Positions 24,585-37,891 of a DNA stretch of 64,000 nucleotides are shown here, one piece after another (position 1 is the stretch's first letter; each line of letters begins with the position of its first letter). Source of the DNA: Physcomitrium patens (lineage: Eukaryota; Streptophyta; Bryopsida; Funariales; Funariaceae); the NCBI RefSeq assembly GCF_000002425.4, contig NC_037269.1, positions 2,723,810-2,787,809 on the forward strand, written 5' to 3'. A program made the position numbers and the translations under genes. Under the pieces are notes generated by a model that worked only from the letters and a program-made list of their open reading frames with translations, ran no database searches and was not told where the DNA came from.

Positions 24585-27137
24585 TTATACCTTCTTTTGA
24601 GAATGAGTTCTACAAGGAGTGGTCATCATCTTTCATAGATCTTGTAATTCTTCATCTTCATTTTGATGGATGTTGTTGATAAAAGCCTTCAATTCTCTTT
24701 GCTACATTTGTATTCCATGTGCATTTACTAGTATTATATCTATACCAATAAATAAGATATGTTAACCTATTTTGGCACCGCCTTGAATATAAGACTTCTT
24801 CCACTTCAAACTCTTCATTATTATTCACTTTTATAAGAGGAGGTGGCATTTTTCTGTTTTTCAAGATATTCACTATCTTATATGGTTCAAGAAGAGATAT
24901 GTGAAATGCAAGGTGGATCTTTATGGACTTTAGTAGATATAATTGATAAGCATCAAGATTGGTTTGTTCACAAATAATAAAAGTCTAAGCCTATGATAGT
25001 CCAACTTATCACAAGGACGAGTAGTCTTGATATTGCAATGAAGTAGCAATACCTTGTCACTAACATTGAATTGCAGTTGCTCCTTGCAATAGGCCTCCAT
25101 ATTGGTCTTTTGTTGTTCTTCAACTTTCTTTAATTGTATATAGCTCCGACAAATCAATAATCAATGTTGATTTCATTGCTTCAAGATGAAAATGCTCTTA
25201 TTTTATGAAGATTGTTCTTTGTTGATTAAAAGATATGTCTTCTTCTTTTGGTGCAAAATAAGAATGTCTAAAAAGAGCATTTGATAAATCTTATTATTTT
25301 CTAGGTCAATATGTGATCTTAAAATCAAATCTTCATAATGACATGCTCCAACCGGCTTAGCAATAATTCAAAATACGTACTGATATGAAATATTTGAAGT
25401 TCTTGTGATTTGTATATACTGTGACTAAACTTAAGGTGCCTTCTAAATAATAATCCTATTTTTGAAATGAATCCATAATTACAAGAAGTTCTTTGTTGTA
25501 GATCTCATAGTTAATTGTAACTACTAAAAAATTTGTGGAATAGAAAGCTACTAGGTGGAATTTGTTATCTATTTCCATTTGTGACAATATTATATTTTAA
25601 GCAAAGTTTGATACATCTGTTTGCATAAAAAATGCCTTAGAAAAGTTGACATGATACAAAATTGGTGTAGAAGTAAATTTTTTTTTCAAAGCAATAAATG
25701 ATGATTTTACTTCTTTATTCTACTAAGGTTTATTTTTACAAGTCAAATGTGTAAGTTGAGCTATAATTTGAAAAAAGTTTTTAGTAAAGTTTTGGTAATA
25801 ATTGGCAAAGTCCAAAAAGCATTGCACATCTCTTATTATTCTTGAAATCTTCTAATCTATGATAGTTTGGACTTTTTTGGATCCATTATAAGGCCTTCAG
25901 TGGAAATGATGTACTCCAAAAAGTCAACTTGAGTAGTGTGGAATATACACTTTTTCATCTTTACATATAATCCTACATCTCTTAATTTTTGTAATAGACA
26001 ATAAATATGAACTTCATACTTTCTATGTTATTAGAATAGATTGAAATGTCGTCCAAATAACAAACAATAAAATCATCAAAAAACTTACAAAAGATATCAT
26101 TCATTAGATGTTGAAAAGTAGTTGGTGCATTCATGAGTCCAAAAGGCATAACATTACATTCAAAATGTCATACCTAGTTTGGAAAGCAATCTCCCATTCA
26201 TCTCTTTTGATGTAGACCAGATTATATGCTTCTCATAAATCTATTTTTGTATAGATCTTTGCTTGATTTAATTGATCAAGAAGTCCTAAAATTAAAAATA
26301 TAAGATATCTAATCTTAATAATGATCTTTTTAAATCCTTGATAATCCATACACATCCATAGAGATCTATCTTTTTTTCTTTATAAATAAAATAGGAGCAT
26401 CGACTAGAAATTTAGAATAGCGTATAAAGTTCTTAACTAAGTTCTCATCAATGTACTCTTTGAGTGCAGCCAATTCATTTTATCATAGGCTATAGATTGG
26501 TCCAAATGGTAGTTCAGTTTTTTCTTAAAGATCAATGGAATAATAATAAAGACAATGCTCAAAAAGAATATTTGTATTTTTTTTTCAAAAATGTCTTAAA
26601 AATCTTCATACTAGCTAGGAATACGATTTGATATCTTCTCACCATCAAAAATGGATGTGGCATATATAGCAAAAGATGGCCATTCTTTACAACATGCATG
26701 AAAGCTCTTGTACCTACCAATAAAGGTTTGGATTTACTAAACTTATAGATTTTTACTTGCCTAGCAAGACCTTTGACTAAACTATGGAAAAAATCAAGAT
26801 TGCAAGAAATCCAATCTATCTCAAGATTATATCTTTTTAACCACAATAGTCATAAAATAATTGGATTAGAAAGAGATTTAATCACATTAAATATTACTAA
26901 ATTATTGTGACCACTAGTTGCTACTTCTAGTATGGAATAGTTTCATATGGAATATCTCAAGAAGATAATGAACGTCTATTTATTACTTTTACATGCACAA
27001 GTTTGATTTTCTTAACTAAACACATCTATGAAGCTTCTAAGAAGCTATCTACAAGACTTTATGAAATTAATCTATATTTTTTTACTTCTACTTAATCATA
27101 TAAGTAACTATTGGAATAAATGTATATGTTTATGATA
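24585..27137 (-). mobile_element. Ty3/Gypsy chromovirus J, internal region and partial 5' LTR
   Basis: Minus strand. A chromodomain is clear at 24658-24873 (EFEVEEVLYSRRCQNRLTYL, then a W-rich stretch and VAKRIEGFYQQHP). Integrase C-terminal remnants lie near 24930-25157, RT/RNase H remnants are scattered over 25300-26500, and a protease-side fragment is at 26559-26846. About 127 bp of the 5' LTR remain at 27010-27137. It is broken in many places. Confidence 0.75.
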
Positions 27138-27795
27138 CTACTATGAGGCTCCTTCACTTGCCATAAAAACATAATTATCTCCACCAAAACTATCATGAGT
27201 ATTGTTTGCATTCTTCTTATGATTTTTTTGGCCTTATAGCAATTTTTTACAAAGTAATCTGATTTTTTATAATTATAGAATTTTTTTATTTTTTTTTAAA
27301 TTATTAAGTTAATAAGAATAACCATCTTTGCCTTATCTTGCAAATAAAGTCAAATATTTGATTTATTTTTTTATTTTTTATTTTTTATTTTCTTCATCAA
27401 TTCATGTACAAATATTGATGTGACATAATTCATAGTAAGTTCTTTTATATTAATAGATTTAAGTACCACAATGCAGTAGTTATAAAACTCTAAAAGACTT
27501 ATGAATAATGTCAGCATAATTTTTCTATTATAAATTAATGTATTAATAATTAGTAGTTGATTTGTATATGTTTTTATTTTTTAAAAATTGAGCGATGAGG
27601 TCATTTCTTTCTTCTAGCTTTATCATTAAGTATGTCTTTTTTATCCATAGAATATTGACAAGATTTTTACTTTTATAGATGTTACAAAAAATCTTCTATG
27701 CTTTTGCTCATCCATTGCAAGCAATTACATATGAAAAGTTGGCATCATCATGATTTATTGCAATCATTCTAAAAGACTTCTTTTTACAATGTTTG
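27138..27795 (-). mobile_element. Copia element I, gag part
   Basis: Minus-strand worn Copia gag matching 6720-7350 at the nucleotide level. It continues the coding of 22812-24034 across element J and stops where the 5' LTR of Gypsy K begins (27796). Confidence 0.65.
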
Positions 27796-28075
27796 TGTCA
27801 TGGGCATACAATTGAAGAAGATTTGAGAAGATTCTAAGAGATTTTAGAAGGTTTTAAGAAGGTTCTTGTAGATCCTAGAGGTTCCAAAAGGTTCTAAAAG
27901 GTTCCAATAGATTCTAAGAAAGTTTTAGAAAGTCATAGGGGATCCTAGAAGGTTTTAGAAGACTTTAGATGATTTAGGAAGTTGCCAAAGAAGGATCTTA
28001 GGCTTGCTTTGTTCCCAAGCCTCTTGAAAACTTCTCAAAAAGCTTCTTAGGACTTAGTGCCTCAACTACCATATC
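27796..28075 (+). repeat. 5' LTR of Gypsy element K (partial)
   Basis: It starts TGTCATGGGCATACAA, homologous to the 3' LTR start TGTCATGGACATACAA at 33638. It is rich in GAAnnTTC motifs (perfect at 27827-27834 and 27858-27865). Homology to the 3' LTR stops near 28075. Confidence 0.75.
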
Positions 28076-30678
28076 AAATGATAATAGAGGTTCCAAATTT
28101 TCAAATGACTATGCTTGCTTTAACAAACATGGGAGGTGCATCCACTCAAAATAATGATTTGATAACAATAATTGCAAAAAAAAGAGGATCATCTTTCTAA
28201 AAAAGTTTGATGGTACTTACTCAAAATTTTGTGGCTTGTAAATAAGTAAAACTAATTACCTTATTTCAACCTCAATAATATTCTACTATAGCATCTTCTG
28301 TTGGTTTGATTGTAACCTTGTTCTTATGTGAAGCTTTATCTTAGTTTGCTCCATTATTTAAAAAGAATTCTCTTATATTGCACAGTTTTGAAGCATTCAT
28401 AGTAGCATTTGTAAAAGCATTTAGTTAACATGATAAGGTTTGTTCTTTAATAACTAAAATTTGAAGCCTTTGACAAGAAACATATTTTGCATCAATGTAT
28501 GCCTCAGATTTTTAACAATTAGAATGTAATATAAATTGGAGAGAAGATACGTTGATGAGACAATTTTATTGGAGATTAAGAGATGATATCAAGGACTTAT
28601 TGTTATCTATGCGAGATCCTCAAATACTCAATGAAACCATTAGTCAAGCTATGAAGTATAATGATCATTTATTTCAACAACAACGAGATAAACATTCTTC
28701 AATTACGCCACATATATACACTAATTATTCTACAGCCTCTTCACCATCTAATTCTAATGAACATTTGGAAGCAAAAGATATGCAGATTGATGTAATTTGC
28801 TTCAAACGTCTTTCTGAAAAATAAAATAAAAAAAAACATCAAAAGAAACTTAGCCTATACTTATATTATGGAAAATCTAGCTACAAGGCTAATAATTATT
28901 TAGAGAAATGCTAGTGCATATATTGAACGAAAAGTACAGCCATATCATCAAAATCTTTGTACAAAAATAAGGGCGTTTAACTATAGTAGGGAATGTGCGG
29001 TTGGATTCTTCACTAACACAAATCAAAAAAAGTCATATACTTCTTATCAGTCCTTTCTATTATTTTACTATACCTATATAGTTAAGAGTCATAAAATTAG
29101 AATGTCATGCATTACTTGACTTGAGAGCCTTTATATATTTTATTGACAAAGAATTTTTTAAATTATACAAAATCTATATGATCAAAAAATCTAAAGCCGT
29201 ACATGTAGAAGTAATAGATGGTCGACCTTTATCCTCTAGAGATGTCACTCATGAAACAACTCCATTAGAAATAATCTTTGATAACCATAGCAGCCAAGTA
29301 GTATTCAACATTATTAGATCACCATTAAGTCTAGTCATTTTAGGACTTTTATGACTTGAAAAATATAATCTATGGATAGATTATGTATCACAAAAGTTAG
29401 AATTTTTTCTAATAGATCATGGAACCCTAGATCTATAAAAAAGCTTCTAATATCCAACAAGCTAAAACTTAAACAATATTTATTTATCAAAGCTAGAGTA
29501 TTTGTGAAAGTAATCAAACAAAGTACTACATTTACTATCTTTGCAAATCTACAATCAAAACCTATGGTTGCTACAACAAGGATATAAGGATTTTGTTGAT
29601 GTATTTCAAAAGAAAAATGTAGATATCCTACCAAAGCATTGTCCTTACAATTGTGCAATTGACCTTCAAGAAGGTGCTCAACCACCATTTGGATCCATCT
29701 ACAATTTATCTCAGAATGAGCTTGTAATTTTAAAAGAATACGTTGAGAAAAATCTAACTAAGAATTTTATTCGACATTCCAAATCACCAATTGGTGCTCC
29801 GATATTATTTGTGAAGAAGAAAGATGGATTTTTAAGAATGTGTATTGATTATTGCGATCTTAATAAAATCACGGTAAAGAATTGATATCCATTGCCATTG
29901 ATATTTAGACTTCATGATCAACTTAGCCAAGCAAAGATCTTTATAAAGATTGATCTACAAGGCATGTATAACTTGGAACATATTAAGAAGGGAGATAAAT
30001 AGAAGATAGTATTTTGTACTAAGTATGGACATTTTGAATACAATGTCATGCCTTTTGGACTTACTAATGTATTAGCCATATTCCAACACTTAATAAATGA
30101 CATATTTTGTTTGTATCTCAATAAATTTCTTGTAATCTATTTGGATGATATTCTAATCTTTTCCAAGAATCCAAAAGACCATAAAAAATATGTATGCCTT
30201 TTCTTGTAAAAGCTACAAAGTGCTCAATTATATGCACAATTAGAAAAGTGTATATTTCATGCACCTCAAGTTGAATTTGTTGGATATATTATTTCCAACA
30301 AAGGCCTTTTTATGGATCCAAAGAAGGTACAAGCAATCATTAATTGAGTATAGCCAAAAAATGTATGTGATGTCCAATGTTTTTTTAGATTTGCAAACTT
30401 CTATAGGATTTTTGTTAGAATTTATTCCAAGATCATTGTTCTATTTACACAATTGATATGCAAGGACAAGCTGAATCGGGATTTCAAAGTAAAGAAAGCT
30501 TTTTAAATCTTAAAATATGCTTTTACAATACCTCCAATTTTGATATATCCTAATTTCAACAAGCCCTATTTTATGGAGATCGATGCCTCAGACTTTGCAT
30601 TGGAAGTAGTCTTGTTGCAATATGGAAAAGATAAAAAACTTCATCTAATTACATTTCATTCTAGAAAATTCTTAGCAA
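28076..30678 (+). mobile_element. Ty3/Gypsy element K, gag to RT
   Basis: Plus strand. Gag lies around 28500-28824 (QFYWRLRDDIKDLLL). Protease-side sequence is at 29121-29354 ([15 protein letters not shown]). RT is at 29590-30670, with [36 protein letters not shown] and, further on, a YLDDILIFSKN-type region. The RNase H start ends where R copy 5 begins. It is worn, with many breaks. Confidence 0.75.
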
Positions 30679-31798
30679 CGTCATACTATAATTGCTTATA
30701 GTATATAAAAATTAGTTAAAATATATAATATGTTCATAAGTCTTGGTGTATGTTAGAATGATTAATAAATTAAATTAAAGAGGGTGGATATAAGAAACTT
30801 TATTTTAAATTTTATCCATTTTGATTATAGAATTTAATAAAATTATAAAACCCTAATGTTTAGTAAGAAGCCTTGAGAGGAGATTAGAGCCTAAAGATAA
30901 AAATCTTATCTAATAGGAAGCTTATTGGGAGGGATGAAAGTAAGGTTTCATCGGATGAAGGTAAGGAATGAGAATCTTCATTCCTATTGATTGAAGGCCA
31001 TGCCCAATGGGCTTTAAGGAGGCTGCCCAAGGCCTTATTAAGGATGAAGGTTTCTCTTTGGATGTCATTTGAGCTTTAGTTGCTAGAATCAGCAAGTTTA
31101 GGTTTTTGGATACATATTGGATACAAAATTTGTGTGATTTGGAGTTTTTATGAAGGAATTATTAGCACCCAAAGTTAAGGTATCAATTTCATACCTACTA
31201 TCACTCTTTGGAGCATAACATATATTTACAAAGAGCAACAAAGGATTGGCAATTGAAATATGAGAGAACACTTCTTTGACTATACTTTTAATATATTATT
31301 TGATGAATTTGGAATTTGAATGAAGAATTTATAGAAAATTAAAGTCAATGCTTCCAAATCAAAGATAGTAAGTAATTCATTTTGTGCACATAGATGTATA
31401 AAAATTAGGGTTTGAAGCTACTGTTAGGATTTTGGTGATATCTTGAGATTCGCAACAAATTTGTAGTTGAAATTTGTTATGATAGTTGTTAGAAGTACAT
31501 CAGTACTTCATATAAAATTTGAATGTGTTTAAATAGTCTAATTGTAAGATATAAATTTTAAAATTTGAGGATAATACCCTATAAGGATATTTAAGAATTT
31601 AGAGGTTTTATCATATTTTGGATGTTTTTGAAAACTTAAGACTTATAAATTTGGTATAATAGCACCTAAAAGTGATATATATATATATATATATATATCA
31701 ATACAAATTTATTCTTTCTTATCTTAAGACTTGATTGAACAATTAGTAGTAGCCAAGAGTCCAATGCTTTCTTGAAGCAAACTCTTTCTACCCTAATA
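30679..31798. repeat. R repeat copy 5 (1.2-kb class, complete)
   Basis: It is nested in the RNase H of Gypsy K. The left end (ancestral TGTCATACTATAATTGC) carries a perfect 9-bp inverted repeat at 30683-30704. The right end, GCTTTCTTGAAGCAAACTC then TACCCTAATA, matches the far end of copy 7. The interior shares GGCTGCCCAAGGCCTTATTA. Orientation is opposite to copies 1 and 7. Confidence 0.7.
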
Positions 31799-33637
31799 GT
31801 AGTAGAAATAAACTAAAAAATCCACAATAAAGAATTTCTTGCCATTGTAGATTCCTTTCAAAAATGGCGCCACCTTCTTGAAGACACCTTTCATCAGATG
31901 ACTCTATATACAGATTATAAGAATCTTAAGTACTTTATATCAGCTCAAGTTTTGAACCATTGCCAAGCGCGTTGAAGTATATTTTTATTACGATTTATTT
32001 TTTGTATCACGTATCGACTCGGGAGCCAAGAAGATTATCAGATGCATTATCAAGATATTCCTACCTTGAATGAAAAGTAGATGAAGAAGCATATGATCAA
32101 CCTTGTTAAAGCTTGAGCAATTTTATCTTTGAGCAACTAATATATTAATGCTTGTGGATTTATCATTTCTTGATCAGATTTGTAAAGCCTCAAACATGAA
32201 CCTTCTTGTTCTTAATATCAAGCATCTTACCAATAACCTTCTTAAAGAGTCTTCTAAATTCAAGTATGAAGACAACTTCTTGTTCTTTGAAGAACATTTG
32301 TTCATTCTTGAAGGACCAACTCGCCTGCTCGTTCTTCAAATGTGCCATGACTTTCTTACAGCCGAATATTTTGGATTCAACAAGACCTTGGAACTTCTGT
32401 CCAGAAACTTTTGGTAGCCTAAAATATAAAAGGACGTTAAAGAATTTGTACTATCATGTGATACTTATTCAAGGTCAAAGAATCTTGGACATTAGTCATG
32501 TAGACTTCTTCAACTCCTTCCTATTCCAAGACAACTATGGTTATCTATTTCTATGGATTTCATTACAAATCTTCTACCATCAAACTCATTTGACACTATC
32601 TTTGTAATTTTTGATCAATTGACTAAGATGATATATTTTATATCATATAAGAATTCAATTATTGGTGAAGAGATGATAAGACTCTTTATTGACAATGTCT
32701 ATCATTACCACGGGTTGTCAAACAATATTGTATCAATTCATGGGCCAAAATTTGTATCAAGGTTTTGGAATGCACTCTTCAAGATTCTTAAGGTTAACAT
32801 CAACCTTTTCTTTACTTTTTATCCTCAAATTGATGGTCAAATGGAATAGATCAACCAAATCCTTGAGCAATATTTGAGGTGCACCATCAATTATTAAGAA
32901 GACGATTGAACTTCCTACTTGTTGTTGGTGGAGTTTGCATATAACAACAGAATTCATGCATCTATGCAGCAAACGTCATTCTACACAAATTATGGTCATC
33001 ATCAAAAGTTAGATATGATAGAGCCTTCAAAGTTGATAAATCCAACAATAGAGGAGTTTTCTATAAAGATGGCCAAACTTCAAGCAACTATAAAGACTCA
33101 CCTAAAAAAGGCTCAACAACATTATAAGCTACTTGTAAATAAATTGAAAATAGAACATCCTCTATTACAAGTTGGTGATAAAGTATGATTTCTTTGACAC
33201 AATATAAAAACCAATAGATCATGTGATAATTTGGACTATCAAAGGTTGAGACTATTTGTGATTCAGAAACAAATTAATTATGTAAGTTATTGTTTAGAGT
33301 TACCTTCATCCATGAAGATTTTTAAATTACAAAGACGTTAAAAGATACCTAATAATAGGTCGCTAGTAATTGTATTTGAGGTTGAATCTGCTTATGAAGA
33401 ATGCCCAAAAGGAGTGTTTGCAATACAATTCCATAATGAAGATACCAAAAATCATGCTTGATCAGAAGTAGAAGGTTTAAGACACTATTGATGATTATAA
33501 GGGCCTATAAATCATTTAGCTCATAAAAAATAATTAGAATATATAACAAATACCATGCAATAGATCTTCATCTTATGCATATATTAGCTTGTAGGAACAT
33601 TGCTTCTTGGAGACTTCAAAGCTAGAAGAGGAGATGA
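31799..33637 (+). mobile_element. Ty3/Gypsy element K, RNase H and integrase
   Basis: RNase H resumes (NKEFLAIVDSFQKWRHLLED). The integrase zinc-binding region is near 32330-32410, and the core at 32553-32849 reads MDFITNLLPSNSFDTIFVIF, then MIYFISYKNS. The integrase C-terminal part is at 32919-33188 (FAYNNRIHASMQQTSFYTNY). No chromodomain is seen. A purine tract, AGAAGAGGAGATGA, precedes the 3' LTR. Confidence 0.75.
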
Positions 33638-34036
33638 TGTCATGGACATACAACTGAAGAAAATTTTAGAAGGTTCCAAAAGATTCTTGAAGACTCTAAC
33701 TAGTTTTGGAAGGTTCTAATAGATTTTAAGAAAGTTCTAAAAGGTTATAAGAGGTCTTGGAAGATTCTAAGAGGCTTTAGATGATTTAATAAGTTCCTAA
33801 AGAAGGATCTTAGGCTTACTTTGTTCTCAAGCCTTATAAAAACTTCTCAAAAAGCTTCTTAGGACCTAATATATATAGGAGTTAAGGTTGAGGGGATCCT
33901 CAGTCTCAACAACTCACTTCTTGTAGTCTAGTCAAGATCTTTTTGCCTTGTATCTAATTGTTGTTTTAATGTCGAGTTAACTCCATTCCTTGGTCTTGAA
34001 TCCTTGTCTTGTATATGGTCCCTAATACATACTACA
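33638..34036 (+). repeat. 3' LTR of Gypsy element K
   Basis: About 399 bp, TGTCATGGAC ... ACTACA. Five perfect 8-bp heat-shock-element cores lie in the first 130 bp: GAAggTTC 33669-33676, TTCttGAA 33684-33691, GAAggTTC 33709-33716, GAAagTTC 33730-33737 and GAAgaTTC 33760-33767. A TATA-like run follows near 33870-33890. Confidence 0.7.
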
Positions 34037-35420
34037 AAAGAAGGATTACCTTGTGTTATTTATATTGCAGTTATTTTTAATCGTGATAAGCCTTCAAGGG
34101 ACATTTCAAGCCAATATAAAGATTTTTAAGATGTATTTGACAAGAAAAATATAAATATTCTATTACAACATCATCCATATAATGACTCAATTCACATTTA
34201 AGAAAGAGCTCAACCACCATTTGGATCAATTTAGAGTTTATGACAAAATGAGTTAGCTAAATTCAATGAATATATTGAAAAAAAATTGGCTAAGAATTTC
34301 ATAGGCCATTCTAAATTTCTAGCAAGAGCTCTAATTTTATTTGTGAAAAAAAATCATGAATCATTGTAGATGTCATTCGATTATTGAAGATTCAACAAAA
34401 TTACCATCAAGAATAAGTACTTGCTACCTTTAATATTTAAACTTTTTGATTAGTTGAATCAAGCTAAGATCTATACAAAAATAGATCTATGAAGAGCATA
34501 CAATTTGGTATGCATCAAAGAAAGAAATGAATAAAAGATTGTATTTTAAATAAGATATGGACATTTTGAATACAATGTCATGCCTTTTGGACTTACAAAT
34601 ACACTGGTAGCTTTTCAACATCTAATGAATATTATTTTTTAAGAGTTTTTAGATGACTTTATTATCTATTATCTAGATGACATGTTAATCTATTCTAAAA
34701 ACATAGAAGAATATGAACTTCATATTTGTCATGTGTTATAAAAATTAATAGATGTAAGATTTTATATCAAGATAAAAAAATGTGTATTTTATACTACTCA
34801 AGTCAACTTCTTAAAATACATCATTTCAAATGATAAACTTATAATGGATCCTAAGAAAGTTCAAAATATTATGGATTATAAGATCTTAAAAATGATAACA
34901 GATGTCCAATATTTTTTGAGATTTGCCAACTACTACCAAATCTTCATGAACTTTTCTTAATTTGCAGCTCTACTTATACGTTTGATTCATAAAGACAAAC
35001 TTTAATATGTTAGCAAATATTTTGAATCATTACCAAGCTTGTGGAGCATATTTTTGTGAAGATTTGATTTTAAAATGACTTATTGATCCAAAAAATAACA
35101 AGGTTTGTTAGATGTCCTTTCTAGATATTCTTATCTTATACCAAAAAAAAAAAACATATCTTTTGATCAATAAAGAATAATTTTCTTAAAGCTGGAGCAT
35201 TTTTATCTTCAAGCAATAAAATCAACATTGACTATTAATTCAATCTTTTTCAAATAAATTCAATCATATGTCTTCTAATCTTCTTATTTATTATATTAAA
35301 AATCTTCCTTTTAAGTCTCATGATGCTTCCAAGTTTGAATTGAAAAACAACCTATTCTATTTTGAAGTATGCCTATACAATCTAAAAAGAGAAGTACATA
35401 TATATGTTCTTTTAGCACGT
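34037..35420 (+). mobile_element. Ty3/Gypsy chromovirus L, protease to integrase start
   Basis: Plus strand. Worn RT (34220-35000), resembling 56030-56480 of element M at the nucleotide level, then an integrase zinc-binding region up to 35420. The element has no 5' part here. It continues at 36892 and 42793 beyond two nested R copies. Many breaks. Confidence 0.65.
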
Positions 35421-35997
35421 TGTCATAGCAAGAGTTTACTTTAGATAGATGCAAGGTCCTTCTTTTCATTCAAGTTGGATCCAATATGCACAAAACCTTC
35501 TTAAATTTTCCTTTGAATATTTACAAAACTATGTTTGTAATAAATCAATAAATTTGAAGTTTGAAAATTCATATTCCAAGATCCACCAATTCAAATAAGC
35601 TTAAAATTTGGGAGTATAGAACTTATACCTTTGATCATCATAGCAAAAAATTTCAGCTACAAATTTATTGTCAATCGTGTGATATCACCAAATCCTTAAC
35701 AGGTGCTTTTTAAAGTCAAAACCAAATTGGAAACTTAAAAATTCATATCATAAGATCCAACTGTTCAAATAAGCTCAAAATTTAAGAATACAAAACCTAC
35801 ACCTTTAATCATCATTAAAAAAAATTTCAGCTGCAAATTTGTTGCCAATCGACTGATATCACCAAATCCTTGTCAAGTACTTTTGAAAGTCAAAACCCTA
35901 AACACCCGAGAACAAATTTTGCCATTTCTTCCAATTCAGAGCCTCAATTGACATGAGATTTTAGACATAGGCACTTTATATCATAAGTGGTATGTAC

Positions 35998-36033
<36 letters not shown>

Positions 36034-36891
36034 TCAAATTCGTCTTAAAGCTCAAGTTCTAGTTTAAAACCAGAACCCTCTATTTCTCTAATTTCTTCAA
36101 AACTCTAGTTTTAGTTTGCTGGTTTTAACCAACCATATCTCACTCATTCTAGATTCAATTATATTGATCTTTAGATGTAAAATATTCAAATTGAAGTCTA
36201 ATTTTTAATCCAATTCTTCGATTTCTTGCTAATATCTTAAAACTTCTAATATGCATAGAAAAGTGACAGTAGATATCAAATTAGTAGCCTAAGTTTAAAA
36301 AAAGCACATCTCTCTCATCCAAGCTCCAATTCATACATTTTTCCTATCTAAATTCATACTCAGAAGCTCCTCTCTCTAAATACCTCCTCTCAACTTTCAT
36401 AAAAAAATCCTCTTCATTGTTTTTGAGCTTGCCAAAGAAGTCATAGCTAAGGTCTTTAAAGTCGAAGTCAAAAACTAATAGTTTAAAGTTAAACAAATAC
36501 CAAATCTAATCCTCTAAGTCAGAACTATTAATGGCATCCGACTAATGCTATCCAAACTCCCATTTATCCTCAATAAAAACCTAAATACAACTTCAAAGTC
36601 AAATTTCTTCTTACATCTACAAATATAATTCTGAATCTACTAAAATTAAAGATTAAAAAAAAAGTAAAAAGAAGAAAAGAAGTTTTGAAGGCTAAATCAA
36701 AGATAAAATTAAGGTTAAAGATAAAATAAAATTTAACCAAAATTTTAGAAAAGAAAAAGGAAGAAAGTAAGAAAATTTCTCCAAAACTATAGAAAAATTA
36801 GATTGGAAAGAAGAAAAAAGAACTTAATAAAATTTCAAAGAAAAGTAGGTCAAACAAGGTTTGTATACATGAATGTATTTATGTCATGACA
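35421..36891. repeat. R-like repeat copy 8 (diverged)
   Basis: It is nested in the integrase of L. It starts TGTCATAGCAAGAGTTTAC, comparable to TGTCGGGATAGAGAGAGTTT of copy 7, and shares an AAGTGACAGTAGATATCAAA block with copies 1 and 7. It ends near ...ATGTCATGACA. It contains a 176-bp tandem duplication and a 30-A tract (36002-36031). Confidence 0.5.
35553..35904. repeat. Tandem duplication, period about 176 bp
   Basis: Two diverged copies (about 35553-35728 and 35729-35904). Both run AAAATTCATAT, AGATCCAMC, AATAAGCT, AAATTTCAGCT and GATATCACCAAATCCTT, and end AGTCAAAACC. Confidence 0.75.
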
Positions 36892-37891
36892 ATATCATGA
36901 CTTTCCAATGGCTATACATTTTAGATACAACAAGATTTTAGAACTTATATCTAGAGATTTTTGGTGGCTACAAATGTGAAAGGCAGTAAAAGACTTTGTT
37001 AAGTCATGTGATATTTTTTCATGGTTAAAAACTCTTCAACATCAATCCAATAGACTTTTTTAACCATTATACATTTTAAAACAACCATAGTCTTTTATTT
37101 CTATGGATTTTATTATGGATCTTTCAATCTTAGATTTTTATGATTCTATATTTGTGATAGAAGATCATTTCATCAAGATAGTACATTTTATATCATGTTT
37201 AAAATCTATCAAAGGTAAAAAAAAAAAAATAGCCAAATTTTTCCTTGATAATATCTATCGATATCATGGATTATTTAAAGATAATATATTAGATAAATGA
37301 ATTTAATTTGTATTAAGATTTTAAAAAAAATCTTTTCAAGATTTTTAAAGTAAACATTAAACTATCTTTAGCTTTCAATTTTCAAAGTGATGGACAAATA
37401 GAGCATGTAAATTAAGTTTTGGAGCAATATTTGAAGTATTCTATCAACTACCAATAAGATGATTAGACAACTCTTTTGCTATTGGCAGAGTTTACTTATA
37501 ATAATATGATACATTCTTCTATGTAACAAGTATCTTTCTTTGCTAATTATGATTATCATCGATGACTTAATGCTTTTAGTTTTCCAAAAGTTAATAATCC
37601 TATGGTGGAAGATTTAGCAAATCATTTATCAAAGCTACTTACAACAATAAAGGCATGACTAAAAGAGACTTAAGAACAACAAAAGAGCAATGCAGATGCT
37701 TATTACAATAAACAACTTCATTTCCATATAAAAAAAGGTATAGTTACTTCATTATAATATTAAAACTATTTACCTTTATAACAAGTTGGATTATCATAGA
37801 CTTAAATCATTTCCTATTTTTGAACAAGTCAATCTTTTCACTTATCAATTACATCTATTAGAGTCTATAAAAACCATTCTATATTTTTTAT
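36892..37891 (+). mobile_element. Chromovirus L, integrase part
   Basis: Plus strand. Integrase zinc-binding end (EIFGGYKCERQ), core from 37090 (MDFIMDLSILDFYDSIFVI), and C-terminal part around 37400-37840 (CDKLDYHRLKSFPIFEQVN-like). It ends at R copy 6. Many breaks. Confidence 0.65.
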
